A DNA stretch of 64,000 bases, taken from assembly GCF_003610535.1 (NCBI RefSeq), contig NZ_RAPN01000001.1:2901320-2965319 (forward strand). The letters run 5' to 3'. Shown piece after piece: positions 45,260 to 54,350 of this stretch. Source of the stretch: Mangrovibacterium diazotrophicum (GTDB taxonomy: Bacteria; Bacteroidota; Bacteroidia; Bacteroidales; Prolixibacteraceae). Numbering within the stretch: position 1 is the stretch's first letter; the number at the start of each line of letters is the position of its first letter. The notes beneath the pieces were generated by a model. The model saw only the letters and a program-made list of their open reading frames with translations. It had not been told where the DNA came from and did not search any database. The position numbers and the translations under genes were made by a program.

Positions 45260-45940
45260 ATGATTGGGCTTACAATTCTGGCATTTTCGAGTCAACTATC
45301 CGCTCAACAATACATCGGCGGTAGTGGTTTACTAAAGATCCCCGGGGGAGAATTGCGCCCGGATAAAACCGTAATAATTGGTTCCAATTATCTACCGGAA
45401 GGAATCGAAACCGCTCGTATCCATTATAACACCGCTAACTATTTTTTCAGCATTAGTTTTCTTCCTTTTCTGGAAGCGAACTACTACTTAACCTTCTTAA
45501 AAGACAATGCTGGTGTATTCAATCAACAAGATCGTTCTTTCGGGCTAAAACTGAGAGCATGGAAAGAAAAGGCCGCCCGCCCGTCTCTTTTACTTGGCAT
45601 GAACGACTTTTACACTCACACAGCCGAAGAAAACAATCAAACCTTTGCCAGTATCTACCTTGTCTCTGACAAAACACTGCCGATTCAAGACCATCGACTG
45701 AAACTCACACTTGGTTATGGGTTCCGTTTTAAAGGGAAGAGCAATTTGAATGGCTTGTTTGGTGGCCTTCGTTTTTACCCGGCAAAACTAAACTGGCTGG
45801 AGCTATTGGCGGAATATGACTCAAAGCACCTCAACTGTGCAGTCTCGGTGCTACTATGGAAACACCTTTCGCTTTACGGTGGCTGGTACGGAATTGGAGA
45901 ACCGGCTGCAGGATTGGCTTATCGGTTTCAGTTACCCTAG
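45260..45940 (+). CDS. YjbH-type outer-membrane protein, N-terminal half
   Basis: About 226 residues from ATG 45260 (MIGLTILAFSSQLSAQQYIG). The frame is open to 45014, but that stretch is polar and contains a repeat-like phrase (CATCGTGCTGAGCTGAGCCG), so the shorter form is preferred; its signal peptide lacks early basic residues, so the exact start is uncertain. The N-terminal signature of YjbH is present: GGSGLLKIPGGELRPDKTVI, FLPFLEANYYLTF, RSFGLKLRAW and LLLGMNDFYT. It precedes the Wzc kinase by about 190 bp. The C-terminal half is encoded upstream at 43008. Confidence 0.7.
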   Translation: MIGLTILAFSSQLSAQQYIGGSGLLKIPGGELRPDKTVIIGSNYLPEGIETARIHYNTANYFFSISFLPFLEANYYLTFLKDNAGVFNQQDRSFGLKLRAWKEKAARPSLLLGMNDFYTHTAEENNQTFASIYLVSDKTLPIQDHRLKLTLGYGFRFKGKSNLNGLFGGLRFYPAKLNWLELLAEYDSKHLNCAVSVLLWKHLSLYGGWYGIGEPAAGLAYRFQLP

Positions 45941-46127
45941 CAGAGAGCTGGGAGCAAAGAGCGAAGAGTCCTGTGATAAGTGATCAGTCGCAGTTTACAG
46001 GGATAGAAGGATGGATGGATTGATGGATTGATTTACTCTTGAAACCCGTAACCTGTAACTCAAAACCCACAACGCGTAACTCGAAAACAACGAATCAACA
46101 AATAGAATAATTTTACTGACCTGAAAC

Positions 46128-48572
46128 ATGGATAACAACGAAGAATTACTAAAACTCTTACTACCGAAAGAGGAAGAACCGCAGAACATCAAAGATTTTC
46201 TGTTTAAAATACTTTACTACTGGAAGTGGTTTCTGCTGACTGCGATTCTGGGTGTAGGTGCAGCTTTTGTGTTCAATCATTTCGCGCCTCCTCAATACCG
46301 GGTGAACAGCGTACTAATCGTGAAAGACAGTAAATCTGAAAGCCTGAGCCTGGATAATATTTTCAGCAGTTCACCGCTAAAATCAGATGTGAAAATCGAG
46401 AACCACATCGGCATGCTGACTTCATTCACGATGAACCACCAGGTTTTGGAAAACCTGGGCTGGCATATTTCGTGGTATAAATCGATGCCACTGGGCGATT
46501 TTACCATGTACGGAAACGAACCTTACCGAGTTGAATTCAGTTCCGATGCGTTTAACCTAAAAGGAGTTCCCATCCATGTTGAGGTTTTAGACGATAAACG
46601 CTACAAAGTTGACGTCGATGCAAAGACGATGCTATTGGGGATTGAAACCGAAGTTGTCTTTGAAAAAGAGGGCGTGTTCGGACAGCCCTTCGAGAACCAG
46701 TATTTTAGTTTTACCCTGCAAAAAGCGGTTACTCCTAAAGAAGGGAAATATTACTTTGTGTTTAACGATCTGGGGAAACTCACCCTGGCTAATCTCGCAA
46801 AACTCCAGATCAGCGCCGTTAATAAAAATGCGGATCTGATCAATCTGCAGATTGAGGGACAAAACCCGAACCAAGAGATTACCTATCTGAACGAGCTTTC
46901 GCATGTGTACATTCAATACGGGCTGAAGGAAAAGAATCAGATTTCAGAAAATACGATTCAATTTATAGACCACCAGTTGAAGGACATCGTAGATACCTTG
47001 AAATCGACCAGCAACCAGTTCACAGAGTACCGTTCCAGCAAAAAGGTATTTGACCTGGGGACAGAAGCCTCGCTGGTTGCAGAGAAACTCTCGGACCTTG
47101 ATTCGAAACGCTCCATGGCTAAATTACAACTCGAGTATTACGAAAACCTTCGCAAATACGCGAGCCAGGAAGACGAGATGAAAAACATGGTCATTCCGAG
47201 TGTGGTTGGCATCACCGACCAGGGCTTAAACAGCATGGTGGTTCGTTTGAGCGAGCTGAATAGTAAAAAAGAAGCCCTCTCCTACAGTTTGCATAGCAAA
47301 AACCCGAGCGTATTGGTCATTGACAAAGAGATCGAATACCTGCGAAAGAGCCTGGAAGAAAACCTGAACAACCTGGTTTTCAACACAACCAACGAGCTTA
47401 AATCGATTGAGAAAGACATTGCAGAGGTAAACAAACAGCTGGCCATGTATCCGCAAACCGAACAGGACCTGATCAACATCAAACGGATGGTAGACCTGAA
47501 CAACGAATTGTACACCTTCCTGTTACAACGCCGGGCTGAGGCCCAGATTACAAAGGCTTCCAATGTACCGGATGTCGACATTTTGGATCCGGCGCGCTAT
47601 GATACGATCGAAAAAACCGGTCCCCGTAAGAAGCTAAACCTGATCATCGGGCTAATTATGGGCTTGGCAATTCCTTTTGTGATCATAGTTATCCGGGACT
47701 TTTTAGATGAAACAGTGCACGATCGCGAACAGGTTGAAAAACTAACCGACATACCGGTTGTTGCCGATATTATGCACAGCAACTACCGTGAGCCTTTGCC
47801 GGTGATCACGCACACCCGGTCGGTGTTGGCCGAATCCTTCCGCGATTTACGTACGAGCCTCGAGTACCTGAGCCTCGGCAAGGAAAATGGTGTTCTGGGC
47901 GTCCACTCTACAATTCCTGGAGAAGGTAAGTCATTCGTTGCCTCCAACCTGGCTGCGATGATCGCCATGAACAAGATGAAAGTTGTGATCGTTGGAGCCG
48001 ACATGCGCAAACCGACACTGCATAACTATTTTGGCTTACCTAAAGAAGTGGGTCTAAGCACTTACCTGATCGGCCATCACGATTTGGATGAAGTGATCAA
48101 ACACAGTGAATTGGAAAACCTGGATGTCATAACATCGGGGATTGTTCCTCCAAACCCGGTTGAATTGTTGAGTTCTGACGAATTCGGAAATCTTATCGAC
48201 GATCTAAAGCAACGTTACGACCTTGTGGTCATCGACAATTCTCCGATGAACCTGGTAACAGACGGTGCGGTCATTAGCCGCTATACAGATAGCAACCTGT
48301 TTGTCGTGCGTCAAAAATATACACCACGCAAACTCATTCTGAAACTGAAACAAATTATCAGTAAGAACAAAATGGAGAAGGCCGGCATTGTATTAAATGA
48401 TATTAACCCGAAACGCTACGCCAGCTATAGCTATAATTATAGTGGTGGCTACTATAAGAAAGGCTACTATGGTAAACGCGACGGCTACTTTGACGAAAAC
48501 ACGAACGGGAAAGGCAGTCTGAATGATTTTAAACCCGGCAAGAAAAAGAAAGTAAATGATTTTAGCCATTGA
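46128..48572 (+). CDS. wzc: Polysaccharide co-polymerase / tyrosine autokinase (Wzc-like)
   Basis: An 814-residue inner-membrane protein that controls polysaccharide chain length and export. N-terminal Wzz domain with a first membrane helix about residues 30-50, a long periplasmic coiled-coil region, a GNVR-type PQTEQDLINIKR segment, and a second helix near residues 505-525. The cytoplasmic kinase has Walker A STIPGEGKSFVASNLA, Walker A' VVIVGADMRKPTLHNYFG and Walker B DLVVIDNSP. The C-terminus carries a tyrosine cluster (YASYSYNYSGGYYKKGYYG). It overlaps a HAD gene by 17 bp. No Wza-like gene is in the window. Confidence 0.94.
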   Translation: MDNNEELLKLLLPKEEEPQNIKDFLFKILYYWKWFLLTAILGVGAAFVFNHFAPPQYRVNSVLIVKDSKSESLSLDNIFSSSPLKSDVKIENHIGMLTSFTMNHQVLENLGWHISWYKSMPLGDFTMYGNEPYRVEFSSDAFNLKGVPIHVEVLDDKRYKVDVDAKTMLLGIETEVVFEKEGVFGQPFENQYFSFTLQKAVTPKEGKYYFVFNDLGKLTLANLAKLQISAVNKNADLINLQIEGQNPNQEITYLNELSHVYIQYGLKEKNQISENTIQFIDHQLKDIVDTLKSTSNQFTEYRSSKKVFDLGTEASLVAEKLSDLDSKRSMAKLQLEYYENLRKYASQEDEMKNMVIPSVVGITDQGLNSMVVRLSELNSKKEALSYSLHSKNPSVLVIDKEIEYLRKSLEENLNNLVFNTTNELKSIEKDIAEVNKQLAMYPQTEQDLINIKRMVDLNNELYTFLLQRRAEAQITKASNVPDVDILDPARYDTIEKTGPRKKLNLIIGLIMGLAIPFVIIVIRDFLDETVHDREQVEKLTDIPVVADIMHSNYREPLPVITHTRSVLAESFRDLRTSLEYLSLGKENGVLGVHSTIPGEGKSFVASNLAAMIAMNKMKVVIVGADMRKPTLHNYFGLPKEVGLSTYLIGHHDLDEVIKHSELENLDVITSGIVPPNPVELLSSDEFGNLIDDLKQRYDLVVIDNSPMNLVTDGAVISRYTDSNLFVVRQKYTPRKLILKLKQIISKNKMEKAGIVLNDINPKRYASYSYNYSGGYYKKGYYGKRDGYFDENTNGKGSLNDFKPGKKKKVNDFSH

Positions 48573-48948
48573 TTTCGACGGCACGATCGTCGAGCATAAA
48601 TACCCAAAAATCGGTAAAGAAATCCCCTTGGCGATTGACAAACTACGCCAGCTACAGGAAGATGGTTTCCAATTAATCCTTTGGACATCGAGGTACGGCG
48701 AATTGCTCGATGAAGCGGTAGCCTATTGTCAAGACCGGGGGCTGGAATTCTATGCCATCAATAAGAACTTCCCTGAAGAGACAGATAACCATGAAGCGGG
48801 CCGCAAGATTGTCGCCGATTGTTACATTGACGACCGCAATCTGGGCGGCCTTCCCAACTGGACAGAGATCTACCGGCTCGTAACGGGTAAAGAAGAAATT
48901 GTCACTCCGGTTCGTCGGGCATCTGTTTTCAGTTGGCGGAGAAGCTGA
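48556..48948 (+). CDS. Small HAD-superfamily phosphatase-like protein
   Basis: A 130-residue cytoplasmic protein with the HAD nucleophile motif DFDGT (Asp6, Asp8), the WTSR motif near residue 44, and a later DCYIDDRNLGG acidic motif. It matches the short BT0820-type HAD proteins of Bacteroidota. It overlaps wzc by 17 bp, so it is translated with the kinase. In other capsule systems a low-molecular-weight tyrosine phosphatase (Wzb) occupies this position; a similar role here is inference. The last 20 residues (VRRASVFSWRRS) look unusual for the family. Confidence 0.82.
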   Translation: MILAIDFDGTIVEHKYPKIGKEIPLAIDKLRQLQEDGFQLILWTSRYGELLDEAVAYCQDRGLEFYAINKNFPEETDNHEAGRKIVADCYIDDRNLGGLPNWTEIYRLVTGKEEIVTPVRRASVFSWRRS

Positions 48949-49291
48949 CCAGTTTGAAAATGTGATAGAAGTAACACTGGTTATTTAAAGTCAATGGTAG
49001 CCCCGGGAGTTGTCAGTTATAAGGTTACAGTTTTGAGTTAGAGGTTCCAAGTGCTGCCCTTAATCGTTAATCAATTACTCTGTTCCCGGTGCTCTCCCTC
49101 TCCGCTATCTTAGGCTTTTGCGTTCTGTAATCGTTATTCGTTAATCCGTCAAGGATAATCTTGCAGCAAGCACCTGGCTACTTGTAGCCTGACTACCATC
49201 TAAAATCCGATATTCCTCGTCCTTGAGTTAATAGCCCCGGCTTGAAAACTCATCCTATACTTACGGCTGATTCGTTGTTAAATAGCAGCAG

Positions 49292-49336
49292 GCCCTTGCT
49301 CCTTGCGTTTACTCGCTTTGGTAGCAGGGGCTTTTT
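49292..49336 (+). terminator. Terminator-like hairpin upstream of module D
   Basis: GCCCTTGCT (49292-49300) pairs with AGCAGGGGC (49323-49331), 9 bp with one wobble, followed by five T residues. The 22-base loop can form an inner stem. It lies about 340 bases after the HAD gene, so it would end the wzc transcript late. Confidence 0.55.
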
Positions 49337-49670
49337 AATTTTAATTGAATGATCTTTGCATTAAGACACGCTTCCCCAAAAAAAGCCCCCTGATATCTAT
49401 ATTACCTTCCTAAAACATCAAAATCTCCATCGACTGACTATTCATTTTGCTTCCACCCCCTTGCAAATCCAAACAATCTGTCAACAAATCCTCAATCAAC
49501 CGATCAGCCGCCTCGGTTTTTGTTAATTTAATCTAAACGACTCTATCCTTAAAAAGTGCTGTGAAACATTATTTTTCTCATTTCGTGTTCTGAAATTACG
49601 CTTTCAATCACCAATTCACCTCATTCATCCAACTTTGCATTGGCTTAACACATATTAACATCAATTGTCG

Positions 49671-49678
49671 TAATTTAG
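49671..49678 (+). promoter_or_regulatory. Candidate promoter element of module D
   Basis: TAATTTAG, one base off the TAnnTTTG consensus, 72 bases upstream of leader copy C. Supported mainly by the parallel arrangement at copies A and B. Confidence 0.4.
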
Positions 49679-49749
49679 ACTTGTGACTCTTTTTCTCCGA
49701 AAGGTAAAAGAATAAGATTCACCTAGGACTTAGTAATTCAATCATTTTT

Positions 49750-49791
49750 TTCAGCATTACAACTACATGTAACTGACGAGGCGAAGCTATG
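49750..49791 (+). promoter_or_regulatory. Leader element, copy C (upstream of module D)
   Basis: TTCAG at 49750, GTAACTGA at 49769-49776, 3 nt, then GGCGAAGCT at 49780-49788. The hairpin is weaker than in copies A and B (GGC-GAA-GCT with one wobble, and a mismatch below). It lies 220 bases before the Wzi gene that opens module D. Confidence 0.55.
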
Positions 49792-50008
49792 CGCTTCTAT
49801 CTACCTTTCAGGGTTTAATCATTCGGGGTTCGACTTTTAAAGCATAAAATAATTTGTATTCGGCTCTTTAAACGATGCGTTTTCAACATCGAGCCAAACT
49901 GGTTTAGTTCGGGATTTACGTCTATTGAAGCGTCGATCAGTCAGGACATACCTGAAGTCGAAATCAAATTTGACTTCGATCAGTGTTTAAGAGATCAACG
50001 GAAAAATC

Positions 50009-51700
50009 ATGAGAAAATTAAAATTCGGAAAAGCGGCTCAATTGATCTGCTCTTCTCTTTACATAGTCATACTCCTATTGGCATGCTTTAGCAACACGCT
50101 ACATGCACAATCGAACGAGACACTTCCTACTTTATCTAAAGTGGAAGGGAGTGGCTCTCCGACCAGGTATGCCCTATTCGCAGAGATGAAGCAAGATGGC
50201 TTCGGAGCAGTCACCAATAGCCCTGCTTATCCTAAATATTATACCTCGAGTGGGACTTCTCAGCAAGTGTATGAATCCCCAAAAACAAAAAATTACGGCG
50301 CGTTCATCCAGACAGGAGTTATCTTGACAACTGACAGTCTGGTTCCCTTTTGGATGCGAAGCCGCCAGTACGGGAGTATCCCCTTGGATGGGTTTTCCGG
50401 CTCTGTCTTGGCCGGAGCTCACAAGGAGTACAATAAGAACCGCAAGCAACTTCTTGATTGGGCGGCAGGATTCGAAGGGCGATTTAACGTCAACGAATCA
50501 AAGAATGAAGTTCTCTTGATTGAGGGCTACGTGAAAGGCCGCATAAGTATGTTTGAGATCAAAGGTGGTCGCTTCAAGGATTTTACCGGATTAGTTGACA
50601 GCACACTCTCCAGTGGAGCATTCTCACTCTCCGGCAATGCCTTAGGTATTCCTAAAGTTGAAATCGGATTCCCTGAATATTGGGATATCCCGTTTACAAG
50701 AAAACTTATTGCCGTCAAAGGCAACCTATCTTACGGTTGGTTCGGAAAAAATTACTATCGAAATTGGAAATATTATTTCTACACCGAAACTTATTATCAC
50801 CAAACCAGTTTTTACGGGAGACTTGGCAAGCCAAATTGGAAAGTTAAACTCTACGGAGGGATAAACCATCAAGCAATTTGGGGCGGGGAAGATGAAGCTT
50901 ATAACAGTTGGGATCTCTCTCAATGGGAAACCTTTAAATATGTCTTTATAGGAAAAACATATCGAAAAAAGAATATACCAGCAACCAAAATAGGCAATCA
51001 TGTGGGTTCCATAGACCAAGCATTGACTTATGATACCAAGAAATTATCGTTCTTTCTGTACCATCAATTTTTCTACGAAGCTGGTGCTATCGCAACCTTT
51101 GCAAATGCAAAAGACGGTCTTTGGGGGCTTAGCGTAAAGAATAAAGTCCCAAATTCGAATACTGTTTTTACTTGGAATAAAATCTTGTTTGAATTTCTTT
51201 ATTCCAAAAGCCAGGGTGGAGAGCCTGATTCAAAACCAAGAAATTCCGGTTTCGAGGACTACTATGACAACCCCTATTACGTCTCTGGTTGGACCTACCA
51301 GGGAGAAAATTTGGGTAACCCATTCTTCACTCAGGTTAAGTACGCGCGAGACGAATTACCCGAACCGAAGTCAACATTTCAAAGTTTCTCAAACAATCGG
51401 CTGATGCTTTTCCATCTTGCATCAGAATTTTCCATTAGCGGATTCTATTGTAAAACACTTCTAAGCTATTCGATGAACTATGGGAATTACACCACCAGCC
51501 CCTCTGCTAGAGGATTGGGAGACCATATACGATATTTCCCACCACCCTATTTTGGACAACAGAATCAATTCTCCGGTTATCTGGAAACTTGCAAGCTCGT
51601 TGGCAAAAACCTTGAACTGGGCGTAAAATTTTCGATCGATCAAGGAGACTTACTATACAATTCTCTGGGTGGAGCCATCACACTAACCAAAAGATGGTAA
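50009..51700 (+). CDS. Capsule assembly Wzi-family outer-membrane protein (copy 2)
   Basis: A 563-residue protein with a signal peptide (hydrophobic core about residues 15-29, cleavage near NTLHAQ). It mirrors copy 1 across its length: FWMRSRQYGSIPLDGFSGS, AGAHKEYNKN, GLVDSTLSSGAFSLSGNALG, IGNHVGSIDQALTYD, FEFLYSKSQGGEPDSKPRNS and the C-terminal IDQGDLLYNSLGGAITLTKR. First gene of module D, following leader copy C, so one Wzi heads this module and another follows the antiterminator. Probable role: surface retention of the capsule made by module D. Confidence 0.9.
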   Translation: MRKLKFGKAAQLICSSLYIVILLLACFSNTLHAQSNETLPTLSKVEGSGSPTRYALFAEMKQDGFGAVTNSPAYPKYYTSSGTSQQVYESPKTKNYGAFIQTGVILTTDSLVPFWMRSRQYGSIPLDGFSGSVLAGAHKEYNKNRKQLLDWAAGFEGRFNVNESKNEVLLIEGYVKGRISMFEIKGGRFKDFTGLVDSTLSSGAFSLSGNALGIPKVEIGFPEYWDIPFTRKLIAVKGNLSYGWFGKNYYRNWKYYFYTETYYHQTSFYGRLGKPNWKVKLYGGINHQAIWGGEDEAYNSWDLSQWETFKYVFIGKTYRKKNIPATKIGNHVGSIDQALTYDTKKLSFFLYHQFFYEAGAIATFANAKDGLWGLSVKNKVPNSNTVFTWNKILFEFLYSKSQGGEPDSKPRNSGFEDYYDNPYYVSGWTYQGENLGNPFFTQVKYARDELPEPKSTFQSFSNNRLMLFHLASEFSISGFYCKTLLSYSMNYGNYTTSPSARGLGDHIRYFPPPYFGQQNQFSGYLETCKLVGKNLELGVKFSIDQGDLLYNSLGGAITLTKRW

Positions 51701-51797
51701 ACCAACATAGAACTACAATAAAATCTTTTCTGCTCCTGGAAATGTAATTACAATCGAGCAAAAATATAAGCCCTCAACATCAACAGAACACTCTCTC

Positions 51798-53330
51798 ATG
51801 TCTACTTCCGCAAACAACAAGCGAATCGCTAAGAATACGATGATGCTCTATATCAGGATGCTCTTAACCATGGGAGTTTCCTTGTATACAGTGCGGGTTG
51901 TACTGGACACGCTCGGAACTATTGATTACGGTCTATATAATGTCGTCGGTGGAGTCGTCACCATGTTTGCTTTTTTAAGTGGCACCATGGCTTCCGCTTC
52001 TCAACGTTTTTTCGCCTTTGAACTAGGACGAAATAACATGGGGAAACTTACACAAACGTTCAGTATGACGATGAATATTTATCTCATCATAGCAGTAATA
52101 ATTGTCGTACTCGCGGAAACTGTCGGACTTTGGTTTTTGACCCATAAGATGACCATTCCGCCGGAACGAATGGACGCAGCTCAATGGGTTTTCCATTTTT
52201 CGATTCTGACATTCATGATGACCATGTTCACAATACCTTACAATGCTGCGATTATAGTACAGGAAAAAATGACTGTATATGCATACGTCAGTATATTGGA
52301 AGTGGTGCTTAAGCTTATTCTAGTCTTTTTACTTGTTTTTTCTCCATATGACAAACTAAAGCTATACTCGGTGCTAATGTTTTCTGTAACCACGCTTGTT
52401 ACGCTAATTTATCGCACATATTGCAAACGTAAATTCCAACATTACCGCTACTCCTTTTTTTGGGACAAAGCGTTATTTTATAAATTGATTGGCTATTCGG
52501 GATGGAACTTGTTTGGTGCTTTAGCGGGAATGTTCAATAATCAGGGGGTTAACATCATTTTAAATCTCTTCTTTGGACCGACCATTAATGCAGCCAGAGC
52601 AATAGCATACCAGGTGAGCGCTGCGATCAATCGCTTTGCCCAAAATTTTATGACAGCTACCCGACCCCAAATTGTTAAACACTATGCGGGCGGCGAGAAC
52701 AAGCAAATGCTAAAACTAGTATTTCAAAGCTCAAAGCTTTCTTTCTTTTTACTATTTATCATTTCAATGCCTATGTTGCTTGAGACCAATTTTATTATTG
52801 GACTGTGGCTTAAAAAGGTTCCGGAGTACGTAACACTATTCACCAGATTAGTCATATTGACCGCGCTAATTGATTCTTTGTCACTTCCATTAATGACAGC
52901 CGCTCAGGCTACAGGTAAAATACGAAAATACCAAACGGCTGTTGGTGGGACGATGCTACTGGCCCTACCAGTCTCCTACTTTCTTCTTCTAGGTGGATTC
53001 CCTCCCGAAACCGTTATGTATGTTGCTATTGTCAACTCTGTAATTTGCCTCTTCCTCAGGCTACTCATATTAAAAGACTTAGTTGAACTTCCTGTAAAAA
53101 AATATTTGATGGAAGTCATTCTTCCTAGTTTATCAGCGGCTCTTGTAGCCTACGCAGTACCCTCAATTCTATCATCACAAATCCCTAGAAGCATGGCCCG
53201 CGTTTTTATTGTCGGCTTTACCGGAATAATAACTTCCACGTTGGCCATATATCTGATTGCCTTGACAATGAACGAAAAAAGATACATCCTCGAAACACTA
53301 CATAAATTAAAAACCAGACGCAATGCTTAA
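51798..53330 (+). CDS. Polysaccharide flippase (Wzx-like) of module D
   Basis: A 510-residue MOP-superfamily membrane protein. Start NTMMLYIRMLLTMGVSLYTV, then GTIDYGLYNVVGGVVTMFAF, SASQRFFAFELG and NAARAIAYQVSAAINRFAQN. Fourth flippase of the same subfamily in the window; its best likeness by eye is to the three others over the first 150 residues. It overlaps the nitroreductase gene by 8 bp, so the two are translated together. Confidence 0.9.
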   Translation: MSTSANNKRIAKNTMMLYIRMLLTMGVSLYTVRVVLDTLGTIDYGLYNVVGGVVTMFAFLSGTMASASQRFFAFELGRNNMGKLTQTFSMTMNIYLIIAVIIVVLAETVGLWFLTHKMTIPPERMDAAQWVFHFSILTFMMTMFTIPYNAAIIVQEKMTVYAYVSILEVVLKLILVFLLVFSPYDKLKLYSVLMFSVTTLVTLIYRTYCKRKFQHYRYSFFWDKALFYKLIGYSGWNLFGALAGMFNNQGVNIILNLFFGPTINAARAIAYQVSAAINRFAQNFMTATRPQIVKHYAGGENKQMLKLVFQSSKLSFFLLFIISMPMLLETNFIIGLWLKKVPEYVTLFTRLVILTALIDSLSLPLMTAAQATGKIRKYQTAVGGTMLLALPVSYFLLLGGFPPETVMYVAIVNSVICLFLRLLILKDLVELPVKKYLMEVILPSLSAALVAYAVPSILSSQIPRSMARVFIVGFTGIITSTLAIYLIALTMNEKRYILETLHKLKTRRNA

Positions 53331-54345
53331 GCAAACAGTCAAAAAAATAATTCCGCCTGAGTTGTTAGACCGATATAAAAAGAAGAAAAAAGTTTTCTCT
53401 TTCAAAAAAGGTCTGAAAAAATCATACGAATATGACTACACCAAATATGTTCTCCATTCAAACTCGATTGGGAATGGCACAGCCGATAAGTTGATTGGTG
53501 ACATTATAAAAGAGTACCACGTTATCGAAAAAGGATTGACGATGCCTGATACCCGGCTTGGATTTGGTCAACCAAAACTTATAAACCTGATTAACAACTG
53601 CATCAAATACATCAACCTCTATGGTAACGCGGACGAGCAAGTAGCACATGCAATACAGGTCATTTTAGAGTACGAAGACTTTCATAGAAAGGAAAATTAC
53701 ATTTTACTCGCAGAGACAATACAAGCGCTAAGTAAGATAAAAGAATCCGCTCAAGGGATGAATGCTTGTTCTCAAAGAGAGGTATCGAAAGCGGCTTACT
53801 TTAGCCATATCGAAGATCCTTTTCCTGAGTTCTCAGAATCAAGATCGAGCATACGTAACTACAGCCAGGAAGAAGTTCCAATCAAAGAAATTGAAGATGT
53901 TCTGATATTGGCTAAAAACACACCTTCAGCCTGTAACCGCCAAACGTGGAGGACCTACGTCTACACAAACAAAAATCGAATCAACAAAATACTGGAGGTT
54001 CAAGGCGGAAACAGAGGCTTTGGACATTTAGCGAATAAACTCATTGTTATAACATCTGAATTGGGTGTTTTTTCGAATACCGCCGAACGTTACCAGGCGT
54101 ATGTTGACGGAGGAATGTATGCGATGAATCTTCTATATTCCTTGCATTCTCACAAAATAGCAGCTTGTATACTAAACTGTAGCAATCCCCGCGACAAAGA
54201 CATCAAAATGAGGGAAGTATGCAATATCAAAGACTCTGAAGTATTTATCGCAATGATCACTTGCGGATATCCACCAGAAGAATTCAAAATTGCTATCTCT
54301 AAAAGGTACACTATCGAGAAAACTCACCAAACGATTAACGATTAA
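53323..54345 (+). CDS. Nitroreductase-family protein with N-terminal extension
   Basis: A 340-residue cytoplasmic protein. The C-terminal part is an FMN-dependent nitroreductase-like domain: SRSSIRNYSQEEVPIKEIED for the Arg-Ser start, NTPSACNRQTWRTYVY, GGMYAMNLLYSLHSHKIAAC and ITCGYPPEEF. The first 170 residues form a separate helical part (YVLHSNSIGNGTADKLIGDI) seen in nitroreductases of glycan loci. It overlaps the flippase by 8 bp and is followed 5 bp later by a pyruvyltransferase-family gene. A redox step on a sugar is possible; none can be named. Confidence 0.85.
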   Translation: MLKQTVKKIIPPELLDRYKKKKKVFSFKKGLKKSYEYDYTKYVLHSNSIGNGTADKLIGDIIKEYHVIEKGLTMPDTRLGFGQPKLINLINNCIKYINLYGNADEQVAHAIQVILEYEDFHRKENYILLAETIQALSKIKESAQGMNACSQREVSKAAYFSHIEDPFPEFSESRSSIRNYSQEEVPIKEIEDVLILAKNTPSACNRQTWRTYVYTNKNRINKILEVQGGNRGFGHLANKLIVITSELGVFSNTAERYQAYVDGGMYAMNLLYSLHSHKIAACILNCSNPRDKDIKMREVCNIKDSEVFIAMITCGYPPEEFKIAISKRYTIEKTHQTIND

Positions 54346-54350
54346 GATTC

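Larger units (their letters stand above)
48949..50008. other. About 1.06 kb intergenic region before module D
   Basis: No gene is supported. Contents: inverted GATTAACGA-type phrases (about 49055-49165), a terminator-like hairpin at 49292-49336, an AT-rich promoter zone, leader element copy C, and a further 220-base leader before the second Wzi gene. The long stretch after the terminator fits a regulated start of module D. Confidence 0.7.
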
